Positions 11,179 through 22,904 of a DNA stretch of 64,000 nt are shown here, in pieces (position 1 is the stretch's first letter; every line of letters starts with the position of its first letter). This DNA is from Scolanthus callimorphus (lineage: Eukaryota; Cnidaria; Anthozoa; Actiniaria; Edwardsiidae). The translations under genes and the position numbers were made by a program. The notes beneath the pieces are model-generated. The model was not told the origin of the DNA. It saw only the letters and a program-made list of their open reading frames with translations, and ran no database searches. Location: assembly GCA_033964015.1 (NCBI GenBank), contig JAWWUD010000055.1:198501-262500 (forward strand), written 5' to 3'.

Positions 11179-11700
11179 GCCTTAATCGAACATATTTTCA
11201 ATAGAATTAATTACATTCCAGCGTGCTGAGCCGTTGGCTTGCCTAGTTCTTGTACCGAACATTACTTACCCTTACAGTTACACCGTGATTAGATAATTGT
11301 TGTAAGTTTTGTTAGCGAGTCCCTTGCCTTTGACATGAGTATGAGCACGCGTCTTGTTCAAATCATGATAATACTTGATCTCTCCCAATAAATCTTCTCC
11401 ACGATTGATTATACCCTACAGCTTATTATGCCAAGTGGAGATGTTGTGTTGGAGGAACAGTGAGTCTTATTTTCTTCCTTAAACTATGCTTCAATATTGA
11501 TATCTGTGAGCAATCGCTGACTGAAACAATGGACATTAGTTGTCCTATTCTTACACATTCTTCAATATTCAGGATATTATGTAGCGTTCTTTTTTGTGTG
11601 TGAGCTATCAAGCGTTTTTGTTCAACATTTAGACAACTCTATCAACTACAAGTACACAATTCTATCAACTATTAGACATTTCTATCCAAGTTTGCTCCGG
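11179..11700. other. No feature recognised
   Basis: A+T-rich DNA with only short open frames. A small duplication of actacaagtacacaattcta-type text lies at 11640-11670. Nothing else stands out. Confidence 0.4.
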
Positions 11701-12062
11701 GGGGGGACTCCCATATTTTTGGGGCGGGGGTGCTCGTCGTGCCTTTTAGGGTTTGAAATTAGGCCTCTGGTACCTTTTAGGGGTAAAACTTGGAAACTTG
11801 CAATTTTTTTCCAGATAGGTACCTGTTAGGCGTCCGTCTAGCAAATCAAGCAAATCACGCTTGTTTGAAGCCTGAATTTGAGACGTATTTTCTCTCGGAA
11901 AAAATACAAGAGAAAATTACGAGGGAAAATACGTCTTGTTGGTACCTTTTTGGGGTCAAAATAAACTAAGCGACGCCATTTTAGGTACCTTTTAGGGGTA
12001 AAATCGAAAGTTCCCGACGAGCATCCCCGCCCCAAAAATATGAGAGTCCCCCCCCCCCCCCC
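11701..12062. mobile_element. MITE with G-rich ends, GGTACC-rich interior
   Basis: The ends are ggggggactcccatattttt / aaaatatgagagtccccccc, and the pairing extends through ggggcggggg tgctcgtcg. Inside, taccttttaggggtaaaa and its complement recur around a ttggtacctttt core. The same family forms part of the inverted duplication near 45058-45317 and 47348-47600, and an end lies at 45708-45745. The homopolymer ends make the exact border uncertain. Confidence 0.75.
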
Positions 12063-12362
12063 CCGGGAGTTTGCTTGCCTGCCGATGTTTTCTATTGGAG
12101 ATTTATAATTTAGACTCATAACTCATTGTCTCATTTGAGCTTTAATCTCGGCGAAATCAGGGGTGACACAGGAGCGGTACCTTTAAAATACTTGTGAGTA
12201 GCTCAGCTTGTTCATCAAACACTTGAAGGAAGTCATTCAGGATTTTGAAATGGAAAGTTGGTGTTAACAATCGGCGACGGCTTTTCCATTTTTCCCCAGT
12301 ACTAGAACAAAAAGAAAGACTACTTTACTGTTTTGCAAATTTGCTGCAAGAATAGCCGTAAT

Positions 12363-12567
12363 CACACTAGAGACGGAATACTCGTCTGAGACGAGTTTCT
12401 CGTCAGAAAAAGTGCCTGCTTTATGTCAATTCTGCTCAGAAACACTAGCTTGTTATCTGTCTAATTTTTCTCCTTCAAAAAAATTGTTTTCACTTGATCA
12501 CAGAAGAACAGGGAACCATATTCAAGGCGAGAAAATCGTCTCAGACGGGAAACTCGTCTCTAGTGTG
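12363..12567. mobile_element. MITE with cacactagagacg ends
   Basis: The left end cacactagagacggaatactc pairs with the right end gggaaactcgtctctagtgtg. The trinucleotide aat flanks both sides. The interior contains gatcacagaagaacaggg, which identifies the remnants at 1400-1912 as relatives. Confidence 0.75.
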
Positions 12568-13324
12568 AATACAGCTAATGTACCTTTCTGATAGAGCAAA
12601 CTACAGACGATGTCTAAAAAAAAAACCCAATCCGACAACAAATTAATAAGAAGAAGTACACCTTTTAAGGTGGATCGACCACAGTAATTTTGCACCCATG
12701 ACAACCAATTTTGAACCTCTCCTCGTAAAACAGGTTAATCTCTATCGCGCAGCCAATATAACACACATACCACCAATAGACTGAAATATATGTCAGTGCA
12801 AAAGTTTCGGAAATCGGAGTTAGTATCACGTGACAATCGGGCCACGCCTATTCTACTCTCACCCCAGTTTCAGGCTGTACCGACATTTTTTCGATAAATG
12901 CTCTACGGTACCTCGAGATTGAGTTATTGCCTCAGTGTAACCGAAGTTTGATTAAATTCTACAAGCCCGATCTGAAGATATTTTCGGATTTATAAATCAA
13001 GGCAATACTTTATGTATAATTCAGTGTAGTGAATAAATATGTCAGAGTTTGGTACTTAATGGTTATATATGGAAGGTTTTTATAGCTCATTCTATTTGTA
13101 ATTGTCAAAGGAAAGTTATGCTTTTGGTTAAAATTAAGTTGCGATTTCAAAAATATAGGAATGTAAGTATAACACAATTGCCCAACGCATCAGCTTAATG
13201 CGAAATTTGGGCCTACTTTCACGAAATTTGGTCTGATTTTAAAAATCGTAGTTTTTTTCGCTTCAAAATTTGGACGACTCCAATGGATCAATGCAAAGTT
13301 TGTCTCCAATGTTTTATATTAATT

Positions 13325-13716
13325 GAGAACCTCTAAGGATGTCAACTGGGAACGCACTAAGATCGGTAAATATTGGATGGATTTCTGTAGTTTCTACTCT
13401 GGGATTTGCTATTGTTCCCCATTCGGCACAAAATCGAATTCTAATGGAGCGCACGTGGGCTTGTCCTTGTTTGGCTAGTCTCCGATGTATGATAATTTTC
13501 TGATGTTTTTCGGTCTTTTGTTATGCATTTTAATACCATATGTCAGGACGATTCGGAGAGCAGTCACGCGCGAATATCAACGTGTGCCGCATTGGAATTC
13601 GATTTTGTGCCGAATGAAGAACAAAAGCTAGTCCCTGAGCAGAAACTACACGAATCCATCCAATATTTATCGATCTTTGCGTCCAACGAGTTGATGACCA
13701 TAGAGGATTTCAATTG
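13325..13716. repeat. Internal inverted repeat, ~145-bp arms
   Basis: Left arm (about 13325-13465) and right arm (about 13560-13716) share aaatattggatggattc, ttcggcacaaaatcgaattc and gtgtagtttct. The arms differ at many places. The short open frames seen here on both strands are mirror images of each other and are not called as genes. Confidence 0.75.
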
Positions 13717-13995
13717 ACCAGAAAAGGACCCGTCACTGTGACGGAACGAAAGATAACACGTCATTTTCTCTTGCAGACAGTTATATTATCTATGCATTTA
13801 AATTTACGGGTCGTTGATGGTGTTGGGCAATGGCTAGGAAATACCTTCCCCATGCCGAAATAAAGCAGTATTGTTTGGCCGAACAAAGCGTCATGTGCAT
13901 TTCGCCGTTGTTTGTCCCTGGCCATGCATGGTCTCCCTGTGGTGTCTCCTTGGTTTTGGCGCGAAAATTAGGCCGCGCGCGAATCAGTCGTCGTT

Positions 13996-14157
13996 AAGCA
14001 ATGGTCCATGCTTAGCGTGCGTATATCCAGTTCTGGAAGCACGCGGATAGTTGAGAGAACACGAAGGTAGCGTAAGTCTAGCTAGCTGAGTGCTCTCTCA
14101 ACTATCCAAGTGCTTCTAGAACTGGATATACGCACTGCTAAGTATGGACCATTGCTT
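13996..14157. repeat. Hairpin MITE, ~64-bp arms
   Basis: aagcaatggtccatgcttag pairs with ctaagtatggaccattgctt, and the arms continue through gtatatccagttctggaagc to ggatagttgagaga. A spacer of about 30 bases separates them. The motif agaactggatatac returns alone at about 14320, suggesting an older relative nearby. Confidence 0.8.
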
Positions 14158-15301
14158 TTATAACATAGACAACGAAGTTTCGCAAAATAAAGTTGGAAAC
14201 AGTACAAAACGCACGCAAACAACAATCCCCCATAACTTGCAAGAAAAATTTAAGTTTAAATCATGCTTAAACGGGAATGAAATGCGAATTTTCCAATGGT
14301 TTATTGGTTGAAATTATAGAACTGGATATACACACGTACTGACAAATCTCTTCTTTCTCTCTTTTTAGCCGTTACACTGTAAGTGGACTTTTCAAAAGCT
14401 AGTGGAAAATAATACATCGCTTTGTGTGTATAAGCTTACTTACATTGGAAGCAATTCAACAACATCGTTGCATTCAGCACTGAAATTTTACAAGGAACTC
14501 CTTTTCAAATTAAATGACAAGTCTTTTCTGATTCTCATATTTTATTAGGCAATCATGGCATTGCAAGAGAAAATAATACGAAGAAAATCGAAAGCAGCGA
14601 AGGAAACCTTACTCGCCAAAAGAGAAATTGCAAACTACTAAATTTGTAGCTGTAGCTGATTTCAGGGTTAAAAAACATTAATCCCAAACAAAATTAATTT
14701 GGATCAATTGCTTTGCTTACTTGCTAACTTGTTCCTTTCACGAATTTTTCACATGACAGTTTTGTGGCCGCTGAAGTAGAAATTCTTCCGGACTTGAATA
14801 AACGCACGAAAAGGAACAAATTTTGCAAAAATAAACCTATCTATCAGTCATCGGATTTCCGAAACTACATAAATCCATGTGAAACAGGTTCCTTTTCACT
14901 TGCTTTCAATTTCCAGAGCTTATTTTAGATCTAGGGTGTTGTTTTTGGCAACTTTTGTGACATTAGCGAGCTCAATCTTGCCTCCCGTTTCGCTTGATTC
15001 CGAGTGATGACGTAATTTCTATGGGAAATCTCTATGGTATATCCATTTGTTTCACATAGAAAATCAGCCAATCAGAGCGCGCGTTATATCGTGTCTATGT
15101 TATATGTGCTTGAACAAAGCCCCAAAAATATAATAAAAACTTTGAACCTCATCAAAAATCAAATCGACAGAGTTCACAAATAGAATCCAGCATTGTGGCT
15201 AAATGCAAACAACACTGCAGTTTTGATTTCTTTTCAATGGCAAAGTCGCATTGGGTACTCGAGTGGGGAAAGAAAACTACAAAATCTAGAAGAAAACAAA
15301 T
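14158..15301. other. No gene recognised
   Basis: A+T-rich interior of the TTAA element with short open frames only. The piece at 15302-15341 matches the first 42 bases of the window. Confidence 0.4.
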
Positions 15302-15737
15302 TCTAGCGGAGACTTGAGCAAAATGAGAAAGTCAACAATGTTCGAGTCGTCCTCATGTGTCTCACGTAAGCTTATGTCACTATGTCAAATCAGGTGAGCT
15401 ACATAACAGAACAAACAAAATTCACTATTGCAGGAACGTCAACCCATCGAAAGAAAAATGTGGAGATTTGAGGGTGTGTAGCGTGGAATCTTTGTCATGA
15501 CAGATAACAAAGCGATGTAGAAACTGAGAAATGCTACAAAAGTACTCATTTTCGAGATCCCCCCCAAAACAATTTTTTTCTCGAGAGATCTTGCTAAAAA
15601 CCCGGGAGACCGATAGGGTAAAAAATATTGAGACTCCCAGCAAAACCGGGAGAGTTGACAATTATGGAAATGCCTCAGTTTCACGAAACAAAACTCTCAT
15701 TTTCTGCCGGTATTTTAAAGGCAAGAACAACTCTTTA

Positions 15738-17724
15738 TGCACCAGTCTAAGTAAACCCCGACCCCCCCCTCCCCCCCACCCCACCCCGGGATATGTGGGG
15801 CTTTGCCCCCCCCCCCCCCCCCCCCCCCACCCCACCCCGGGATATGTGGGGCTTTGGTGGTGATTTAGAACCTTTTTAGTGGCTATCTTTGTCCCGTGTA
15901 GGTGGGCATTAGCTCATTTTGCCATCCCTTACCAAGGGATGTGGGGCTTTAGTTGGGGATTAGCTCTGAAAAACAAAATGGCGGCCAGTTTTCTTGCCAG
16001 CAAGTCTAAAAAATATTTTAGCTTAGAGATACCCTTTGCATTAACATAAGAAAGCTACAACTACGATCAATACGTTATAGGTGTGCTTTTGATACAAAAT
16101 ATCAATATCTATCGGTAATACAGCAGAGCTGTCACAACAAGCCGGCGACCGCCGGAGCTCCGGTGTCTACTTCTCGTTTAATCGCCGACTACTTTTTGCC
16201 GAATGTGGTGATAACTGCTATTCGGTAGTAAACGACTGATTGATAGTAACAATGCAGCATCTTGCATAGCTGTCAACTCACCCGCATTAGGTGGGTGTCA
16301 CAAGATTTTGAAGCCTGTCACCTGCGTAATGTATGCGGAAGTTTTCATACCAATTACACACGGGGTCCCACAGGGAGCGATTCTTTCGCCGCTCCTTTTT
16401 TGTATTTACATAAACGACCTACCTGGCGCTCCCCAATTCTGTCAGCTCGAGTCATATGTTGACGACTCTAAAGTTCTACTATCGTTCTCCGCTAATGACG
16501 TAAATACCGCCAGGACCAAGCTTGAAAAAGATCTACGGAACGTAGCTTCCTGGTGCTGTAAAAATGACTTGTTGATAAACCCTGATAAAACGAAGTTCAT
16601 GCTGATTGGAACCAGGCAAATGATGAGTAAACATCCAGTTGATTTTACTGTTTCCTTTATGGGAAAGTCCCTCACTACTGTCGAATCGGCAAAAGACCTG
16701 GGAGTTTACATAGATGCGCATTTGACTTATGACACCCACATCTCTCATCTGGTCTCCTCCTGCCTGTCTAAACTAGTGCAGATCAATCGTGTCAAACACA
16801 GCTTCGATAGAGAGACCTTACTATTAATTATCACATCTCTGGTATTCAGCAAAATGCTTTATTGTTCAACAGTTTGGGCAAACACATCAGCTAAAAACAT
16901 CCAAAAGCTTCAACTCATCCAAAATTTTGCCTGCAAAATCATCACAGGTGCCCGCAAATATGACCATGTGACGCCCTTACTGAAAGAACTCAACTGGCTC
17001 CCTGTCAGTGAAACACTTAAGTTTAGAGACGCGGTTATGGCCTACAAATGTTTTAATAACTTAGCACTTGATTATCTATGCTCCAAGTTTAAAAAACGAT
17101 CTTGTATTCACAATCGTATAACTCGCAATAATGATAACTTGCAAATTCCTCTGTTTAAATCAGCAAACGGCCAGAGAACCTTCTCCTACAGAGCGGTCTC
17201 TCTGTGGAACAAGCTCGATGTAGACCTAAAAAACTCTGCATCCGTGAAAGCTTTTAAAAAGCTTTACTTGCAAAAATTCTTACAAGAATAAATGACTGTA
17301 GTAAATTAGCATATGGTTTGTAAATAGTTTTAGTGATAGTTTTTAGTAATTTTTAAACCCTAATTTTATTGTATTCATATATTAGTTCGTAGTTTGTAAA
17401 TAGTTACTGAAAAGCCTCGATCTATAGGAGTAATTATTAAGTTATTATTATTATTATTAATATTTACTGTATATCACCTGCATCAACATTCTTGTTTTTT
17501 TTTCATACTGTATTCTTCTGCCACGCGAGGGAGATCTCAAGTTTTTTTATGAAGTTGGGCTGACCTGGTCTTGGGCTGCCCCTGGGGGTGGGGGATTTCG
17601 TGCTATTTAGCCCATACAACCTGTCCCCATAGGGTGGGGAATTTGGAAGTTTTAGTACAATTTCATTCTAATGCCCCCACATATCCCGGGGTGGGGGGTC
17701 TCGGGGTTTACATTGACTGGTGCA
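15738..17724. mobile_element. TTA-flanked element (Harbinger-like ends) with LINE inside
   Basis: The left end tgcaccagtctaagtaaacc and the right end (reverse complement) tgcaccagtcaatgtaaacc pair, followed by C-rich tracts and gggatatgtgggg. TTA flanks both sides (15735-15737 and 17725-17727), as expected for PIF/Harbinger targets. The same terminal sequence occurs in the inverted duplication at about 44945-44965 and 48609-48630. No Harbinger transposase is present. A reverse-transcriptase fragment occupies the centre and was probably inserted later. Confidence 0.7.
16290..17291 (+). pseudogene. 5'-truncated CR1/jockey-like LINE reverse transcriptase
   Basis: An open frame of about 330 residues covers the palm-to-thumb half of a non-LTR reverse transcriptase. 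The motif THGVPQGAILSPLLF is followed by YINDLPG and the catalytic YVDDS box (usually FADD in this group). Downstream come LLINPDKTKFMLIGTR, LGVYIDAHLTYDTHI and the C-terminal RTFSYRAVSLWNKL, ending LQKFLQE at a TAA (17289). The endonuclease and N-terminal half are missing, which is the usual result of incomplete reverse transcription. The 3' untranslated part runs to an (att)n tail near 17435-17460. The remaining frame is open, so insertion was fairly recent or the copy is conserved by chance. It cannot be autonomous. Confidence 0.88.
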
Positions 17725-17899
17725 TTACAAATAATTCAGAGAACTCGCGGCCTTAAAAAATCCAACTAACTTGAACAAAACTCTCCAGCAAACAGATGGG
17801 TATTTAACGCTATTTCAAAATGTAGCGATTACATTGAAAAATACATGGCTTTTCATTTTAGTCCTGTATACTGATTTAGAGTTAGCGTGCGCTATGAGA

Positions 17900-18210
17900 C
17901 GCAAGGTTTGTTTTAGACTTGAATGAAATTATTCCTCAGCTCAAAGCTTTCGAATTAGAATTATCCCAGCACATGCCTGCAAGTAATTTGTAACAGAACT
18001 ATTTAGGTCTGGATGTCTATGGTGTTTTCGGCTATGCGAACTCAGTTCTTTCTTAGTTTCTGTGGAAGAATTCAACGGGCGCCTTTGTCCCTCGCATAAG
18101 AAATCGCATGAATAGTGGAACTTCGCTGCAGATTAATCTTTTCAAACAAAAACACGCCTACAGGTGAGATTTTGACTTTCTCTTCAATGGACTGTGAAAT
18201 GTTTAGAGTT
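17900..18210. repeat. Dispersed repeat family R, copy 1
   Basis: Shares tgaatgaaa-tcctcagctc, ggtgttttcggct-cgaact, tttcttagtttctgtgg and tttcaaacaaaaacacgcc with copies at 22905-23230, 23770-24140 and 41210-41790. No terminal repeats or coding frame were recognised, so its class is unknown. Confidence 0.7.
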
Positions 18211-19110
18211 TGAAAACGGCGTTTATTTTTTATGGCCCTTTATTTTACCTTCGACTGCCTGTGGAAACGCGCTAAAATGCCGCGCTCTCCGCGCTCTGAT
18301 TGGCGGGGGGTGACCCGAACACTGACAATGAATGCGATTTTAATAGTATAGATATGAAACGTTGGAGACAAACTTTACATTGATAAATCGGAGTCGTTCA
18401 AACATTTGACGTGAAAAAACTATACGATTTTTCAATCCAAATTTCGTGAAAGTAGGCCCGAATATATCGCAGTAAGCTGATGCGTTGGGCCATTGTGTTG
18501 ATACTATACATTTGTATCCTTTTCGAAATCGCAAAGAAATATTTAATTCTAATAAAAAGCATGACCTTCATTAAACATACACAAATAGAATGAGCTATAA
18601 AAAATTATAACTATGAAGTACCACACTTTGCCATGTAAATTTATAACACTGGATTTTACATAAATTATAGCCCTCATTTATAAATCCAAAAATATCTTCA
18701 GATCGGGCTTGTAGAATTTAGTCAAACTTCGATTACACGTAGGCAATCAGTCAATCTCGAGGTACCGTAGAACATTTATTGAAAAAATGTCGGTACAGCC
18801 TGAAACTGGGGTGAGAGTAAAAATAGGCGTGGCCCGATTGTCACGTGATACTAACTCCGATCTCCCCAACTTTTGTACTGACATGTATTTCAGTCTATGG
18901 GTAGTATGTGTGTTATATTGGCTGCGCGATAGAGATTAACCTGTTTTTACGAGGAGAGGTTCAAAATTGGTTGTCATGGGTACAAAATTACTGGGTCGAT
19001 CCACCTTAAGTAGACTGTTGACCTTGTTGTTTGTGCGGAGCTCTGGACTATAGAAAGATTCAAACAACTTCAAGCATCAAGTGCTACAATTATATAGCTC
19101 TGCTATGTTA

Positions 19111-19297
19111 GTAAAACCACACTCACACACTATCACGAATCCTGCATTCTGATTGGCTCAAAACTCACTGTCTATTGAGTCATAGATAGTGAGTTTTGAA
19201 AAGCGGATTTTTGTTTCGTATTTACGAAAATTTCTTAAAAGATATAAATAAATAAAAAAATTCATTATTCGAAGGTAGCGTGTGAGTGTGATTTTAC
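19111..19297. mobile_element. Small TA-flanked MITE
   Basis: gtaaaaccacactcacacac pairs with gtgtgagtgtgattttac, and TA borders both ends. The interior has a second small palindrome around ctcactgtctattgagtcat and agatagtgagttttgaaa. Confidence 0.72.
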
Positions 19298-19425
19298 TAA
19301 AACAATTAGATTACTCGCTCTCGATTTCTATGAGCGGGGATGTTTTCACTACACGAACGACGGGAAGCCCTTCAACCAATCACAAACGTTTGCCGGACAG
19401 ACGATAATTTTTTTAATGACACATA

Positions 19426-20241
19426 TAGTGGTTTCAATAAAGTTTGTCACCCAAAAGACTAAAGCCTCAAGCTGTCGGCGCCAAGCCTTGTGAGTCATTT
19501 GTTGTCTCACGTGCTAATCAAAATTTAATTCGATTTACGCGCGTGTTGGGAACAGCGCGATTTTTAATTTATAGTGCACTTCAAATCTCAAATTGGAGGG
19601 CGCAAGAACTTTATTCTTAAACGTGAACGACAGTACTGCGTACAGCATTAAGCTGTCCGTTTTACTTTACACGCTTTTCCTTTGTCAAGAAGGAAATCAA
19701 ATACTGACGGGGTATTTTGTGAGATGATTGCACGAGAACCGAACTACGGAAACTCCGCTGGAATATTCTGTAGAACAAATGTCTAAAGCAAGAAATATTT
19801 CGCAAATTCTATTCTGTTCTCCGTCTGTCCGTTTTTGCTCGTCATCCTACACCTTCGAAGATATAATGAAAGTAAATTATCGGAACGCTCTTTCTTTGAG
19901 AAGCGAACTCTTTGAGCAAAATAAACACAGAATGCTAATTGCATCATCCAAACAAGGGAAATTAGATTTTGGATTGTGACCGTGAAATGTCAAATTTTGC
20001 TGAGCTTTGGCTGAAATTTTTATCAGACATTCGCTCTTAAGAATGCACATTTTTAGATGCCAGTGCAATTCTCTCACTCGAATTCGGAAACACGTTAAAG
20101 TCTAAAGTCGACTTCATCACGCGCGGCATTTTTGACTCATGGAGAATATTTGTTATTCAAAGCACGAATGACCCACAATGCTTGGCGCCGACAGCTTGTA
20201 GGCTTTAGTCTTTGGGGTGACAAACTTTATTGAAACCACTA
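19426..20241. mobile_element. TA-flanked MITE family M, copy 1
   Basis: Inverted ends of about 58 bp begin tagtggtttcaataaagttt and run to gctgtcggcgccaag. TA flanks both sides (19424-19425 and 20242-20243). A longer copy in opposite orientation is at 24971-25932; this copy lacks about 150 bp present there. The interior open frame is not similar to any transposase. Confidence 0.88.
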
Positions 20242-20243
20242 TA

Positions 20244-20865
20244 TACTGAATGCAAAAATGTTTTGTATATCTCCTGTCGTCTTTTTCTACACTTGATTTT
20301 CTGTTATTTTTTATCATACTGAGTGGTCATCACTGCAAGTAACCAGCAAACGAGTGTGGCACGTAATTGGCAGAATTTTAGTTGGAGGCACACCTAACAC
20401 ACACCTAATTCAAGAAAGGTTTCTATCACAACTCTTCGTTTACAACTGACACCACTAGTACGTTCTGGTGGATGGTTGTACCAGCACTCATGAATTACGT
20501 GCATCGTCTTTCGATTTTCTATAGATTGGTTGCAAACCAGTAAATGGTTGGTGAAGCTCAAAATACAATGTGATTATTTTCTTGAAGGACCACCAAACAA
20601 GGAACGAAGTGCAATTCCCAAAGCAACCTCTTAAATATAGGCATACATGATAACTTGAAAATATTTACCTTGTAAGAAGCCCTGTTAATGAAAAACAAAA
20701 ATAGATGGTAAACATAAACTGTTACCAAACACAGCAGCTGGCAGACATGTATTGTTTCCAGAACATGTTTGTCTTCATTGTCAAATATACGTTAATAATT
20801 TGCAGTTTGATGAGGGCAATTCACTGATTGAACTTTCATTCACCCTCCATTTTATGACTGGTATT
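20244..20865. other. No feature recognised
   Basis: Unremarkable A+T-rich sequence between two MITEs, without long frames or repeats that match elsewhere. Confidence 0.4.
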
Positions 20866-20874
20866 ATCCTTCAC

Positions 20875-20971
20875 ATTCCCTGCTATAGCAGAGGCCTCTT
20901 TTATGTGCATTTTGCTGGCTGAGGTTCAGCCGGCGAAATGCAGAGAAAAGAGGCCTCTGCTATAGCAGGGA
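20875..20971. mobile_element. 97-bp hairpin MITE with 9-bp target duplication
   Basis: attccctgctatagcagagg / cctctgctatagcagggaat arms continue through cctctttt and, after a short mismatch, tgcattttgctggctga / tcagccggcgaaatgca to a 3-base centre. The 9-mer atccttcac stands before (20866-20874) and after (20972-20980) the hairpin. An 8-bp reading (tccttcac) is also possible and would suit hAT. Confidence 0.85.
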
Positions 20972-21279
20972 ATCCTTCACAGGGCGTTCACAGGTTTGTC
21001 CTGCTCTGTGATTTAGCCTTTATTATCTACTAATTCATGAAAATTTTGTCCTTGAATTGAGAAATCAAGTTAGCCTGTCAGTTCTTGATTGGCAGAAATA
21101 TAGTGTCCTGATCTGTGAATACAGATGTGGTTCGTACCCCTTCTTCAGCCACTATAGTAAAGGCTTGGGGTGGAAATAAGAATTGGTATTAACATTGTCC
21201 TATAGCTTCCCTCCCATGAACGGCTGCTCACATTTGAACCACATTAATTTCTATGGAGGGGGATTCCGGACTAAAATTC

Positions 21280-21630
21280 AATTGGATCGTAATTGTCATT
21301 CAATTGGATCGTAACTCGCATTGGATGTCGTACATCTCATGCAATTGGATCGTAAATGTCATGCAATTGGATCGTAAATGTCATGCAATTGGATCGTAAC
21401 TCGCATTGCGTCGTACATCTCATTCAATTGGATCGTAACTCGCATTCAATTGGATCGTACATGATGTATCGTACTTCATATTACATTAGATCGTAGTAGC
21501 ATTGGGTCGAACATAGCATGCCATTAGATAGCAACTGCCATGGTATTGGATCGAACATTTCATAACATTGGATCGTACATAGCATTCTGTCGTACTTGGC
21601 ATGCAATTGGATCGCAATTTCTGCCGATAA
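21280..21630. repeat. Minisatellite based on attggatcgta (left arm)
   Basis: About 18 irregular copies of attggatcgtaaatgtcat and variants (gtaactcgcattgg, gtacatctcat). The right arm of the same element carries a longer inverted array at 27950-28790. Confidence 0.9.
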
Positions 21631-21714
21631 CTGTGTCCCTACAAGATTGTGAGCCACTCGGTAAGTACTTCAAGTATCCATCCTGAAGTGTATCATGTTA
21701 GTCATCTATATATA

Positions 21715-22400
21715 CCTATCCACACACCATCAACAGCTATCCACCCTATCAACACCTATACACTCTATCCACACCTATCAACACCTATCCACCCTATCAA
21801 CACCTAACCACCCTATCCACGCCATCATGAACACCTAACCACCCTATCCACATTATCAACACCTATCCACCCTATCAACACCTATCCAGCCTATTAACAC
21901 CTATCCACACTATCAACACCTATCCACCCTATCAACACCTATCCACCCTATCAACACCTATCCACCCTATCAACACCTATCAACACCTATCCACCCTATC
22001 AACACCTATTCACACCATCGACACCTATCCACACTATCATTATACACTTAGAGATTCCGAAAACAAGCTTTTTGTTATTCTGCTTTGTTTTCAATATAGT
22101 GTTTTTTCAATATAGTGGGGCTTCCCTGTGGAACAGTTTGCCCGCCACGCTTCGGCAAGCTGTAATTTGGCTGTAATTAGTTGTTTCACTAAAAGATGCA
22201 TTTTAGAAAACACGGCATTCATGAAAAGCAGACATAATATTATTATTCAATTTAATTTTATACCAAGTCCTGATGATTTTACCGTGTTAAAATAAAGTTA
22301 CCTGTTACCTGTTATCAACACCTATCCACACTATCAACACATATCCACCCTATCAACAGCTATCAACACCCATCCGCAGTTTTCTCAAAATCGCAAATAA
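21715..22400. repeat. Minisatellite ctatccaccctatcaacac (left arm)
   Basis: Tandem copies of ctatccaccctatcaacac with frequent one-base variants. A LINE 3' end is inserted at about 22050-22317. The inverted counterpart is 24484-24968. Confidence 0.88.
22105..22317 (+). pseudogene. LINE 3' end fragment
   Basis: The short text GASLWNSLPATLRQAV is the conserved extreme C-terminal segment of CR1-like reverse-transcriptase proteins (compare AVSLWNKL at about 17205). It is followed by stops, an aataaa and the tail ttacctgttacctgtt. It is flanked on both sides by the host minisatellite, so it is a severely 5'-truncated insertion. Confidence 0.7.
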
Positions 22401-22904
22401 AGAGCGCGACAAAGAGTGGTTTCATTAAGTTGAAAAAACAAATTATCAGTAGAAACATACACACGTCAGCAAAACATGATTTTCTTGAATAATAATTCTT
22501 AATTTTAGATCAAATTCGCCAAAAAATTGTCAATAGCTTAGACTGATAACAATTAGAAATATATCTTGCCACAACGCACGCGTTTCTCGAATTCTGATTG
22601 GCTCTCAGCTGTGGGTACATACGCGTTTTTACCATGACTGTTTGCTTTCTCGCAAAACGATTGAATGATTTGCCGTGGGAAATAAGAGTCCATACCACTC
22701 TGCTCGCATCAGCTTACGCGCGCGGCTCAAAAAAAAGGGAAATTGTGCAAACCCGTGCGCTATTTGCAACTGAAAATGATCATATTAAATATGGCATTCG
22801 GCATGGTAAAAAATAAATTTCCAGAGGTTTTGAGTTGTTGATGGGTGTGGATAGAGTGTATCTATACTATTATAATCGGGTTGTCTGCGCAAACGTTTCT
22901 GATT

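Larger units (their letters stand above)
12669..19005. mobile_element. Large element with ~645-bp inverted ends and TTAA duplication
   Basis: Bases 12669-13313 (from ggtggatcgacc) and 18357-19005 are diverged inverted copies; both carry cacgtgacaatcgggccacg- and cagtttcaggctgtaccgac-type stretches. TTAA stands immediately outside both ends (12665-12668 and 19006-19009). TTAA targets are used by piggyBac and Kolobok elements. No transposase frame was recognised inside. The interior holds a smaller inverted repeat, a hairpin and the 15738-17724 insertion. Confidence 0.78.

Noticed and set aside
15531..15863. 110-residue plus-strand frame ending in a proline-rich tail
   Set aside because: It spans the border of an inserted element and its C tract; no domain or conservation was seen.
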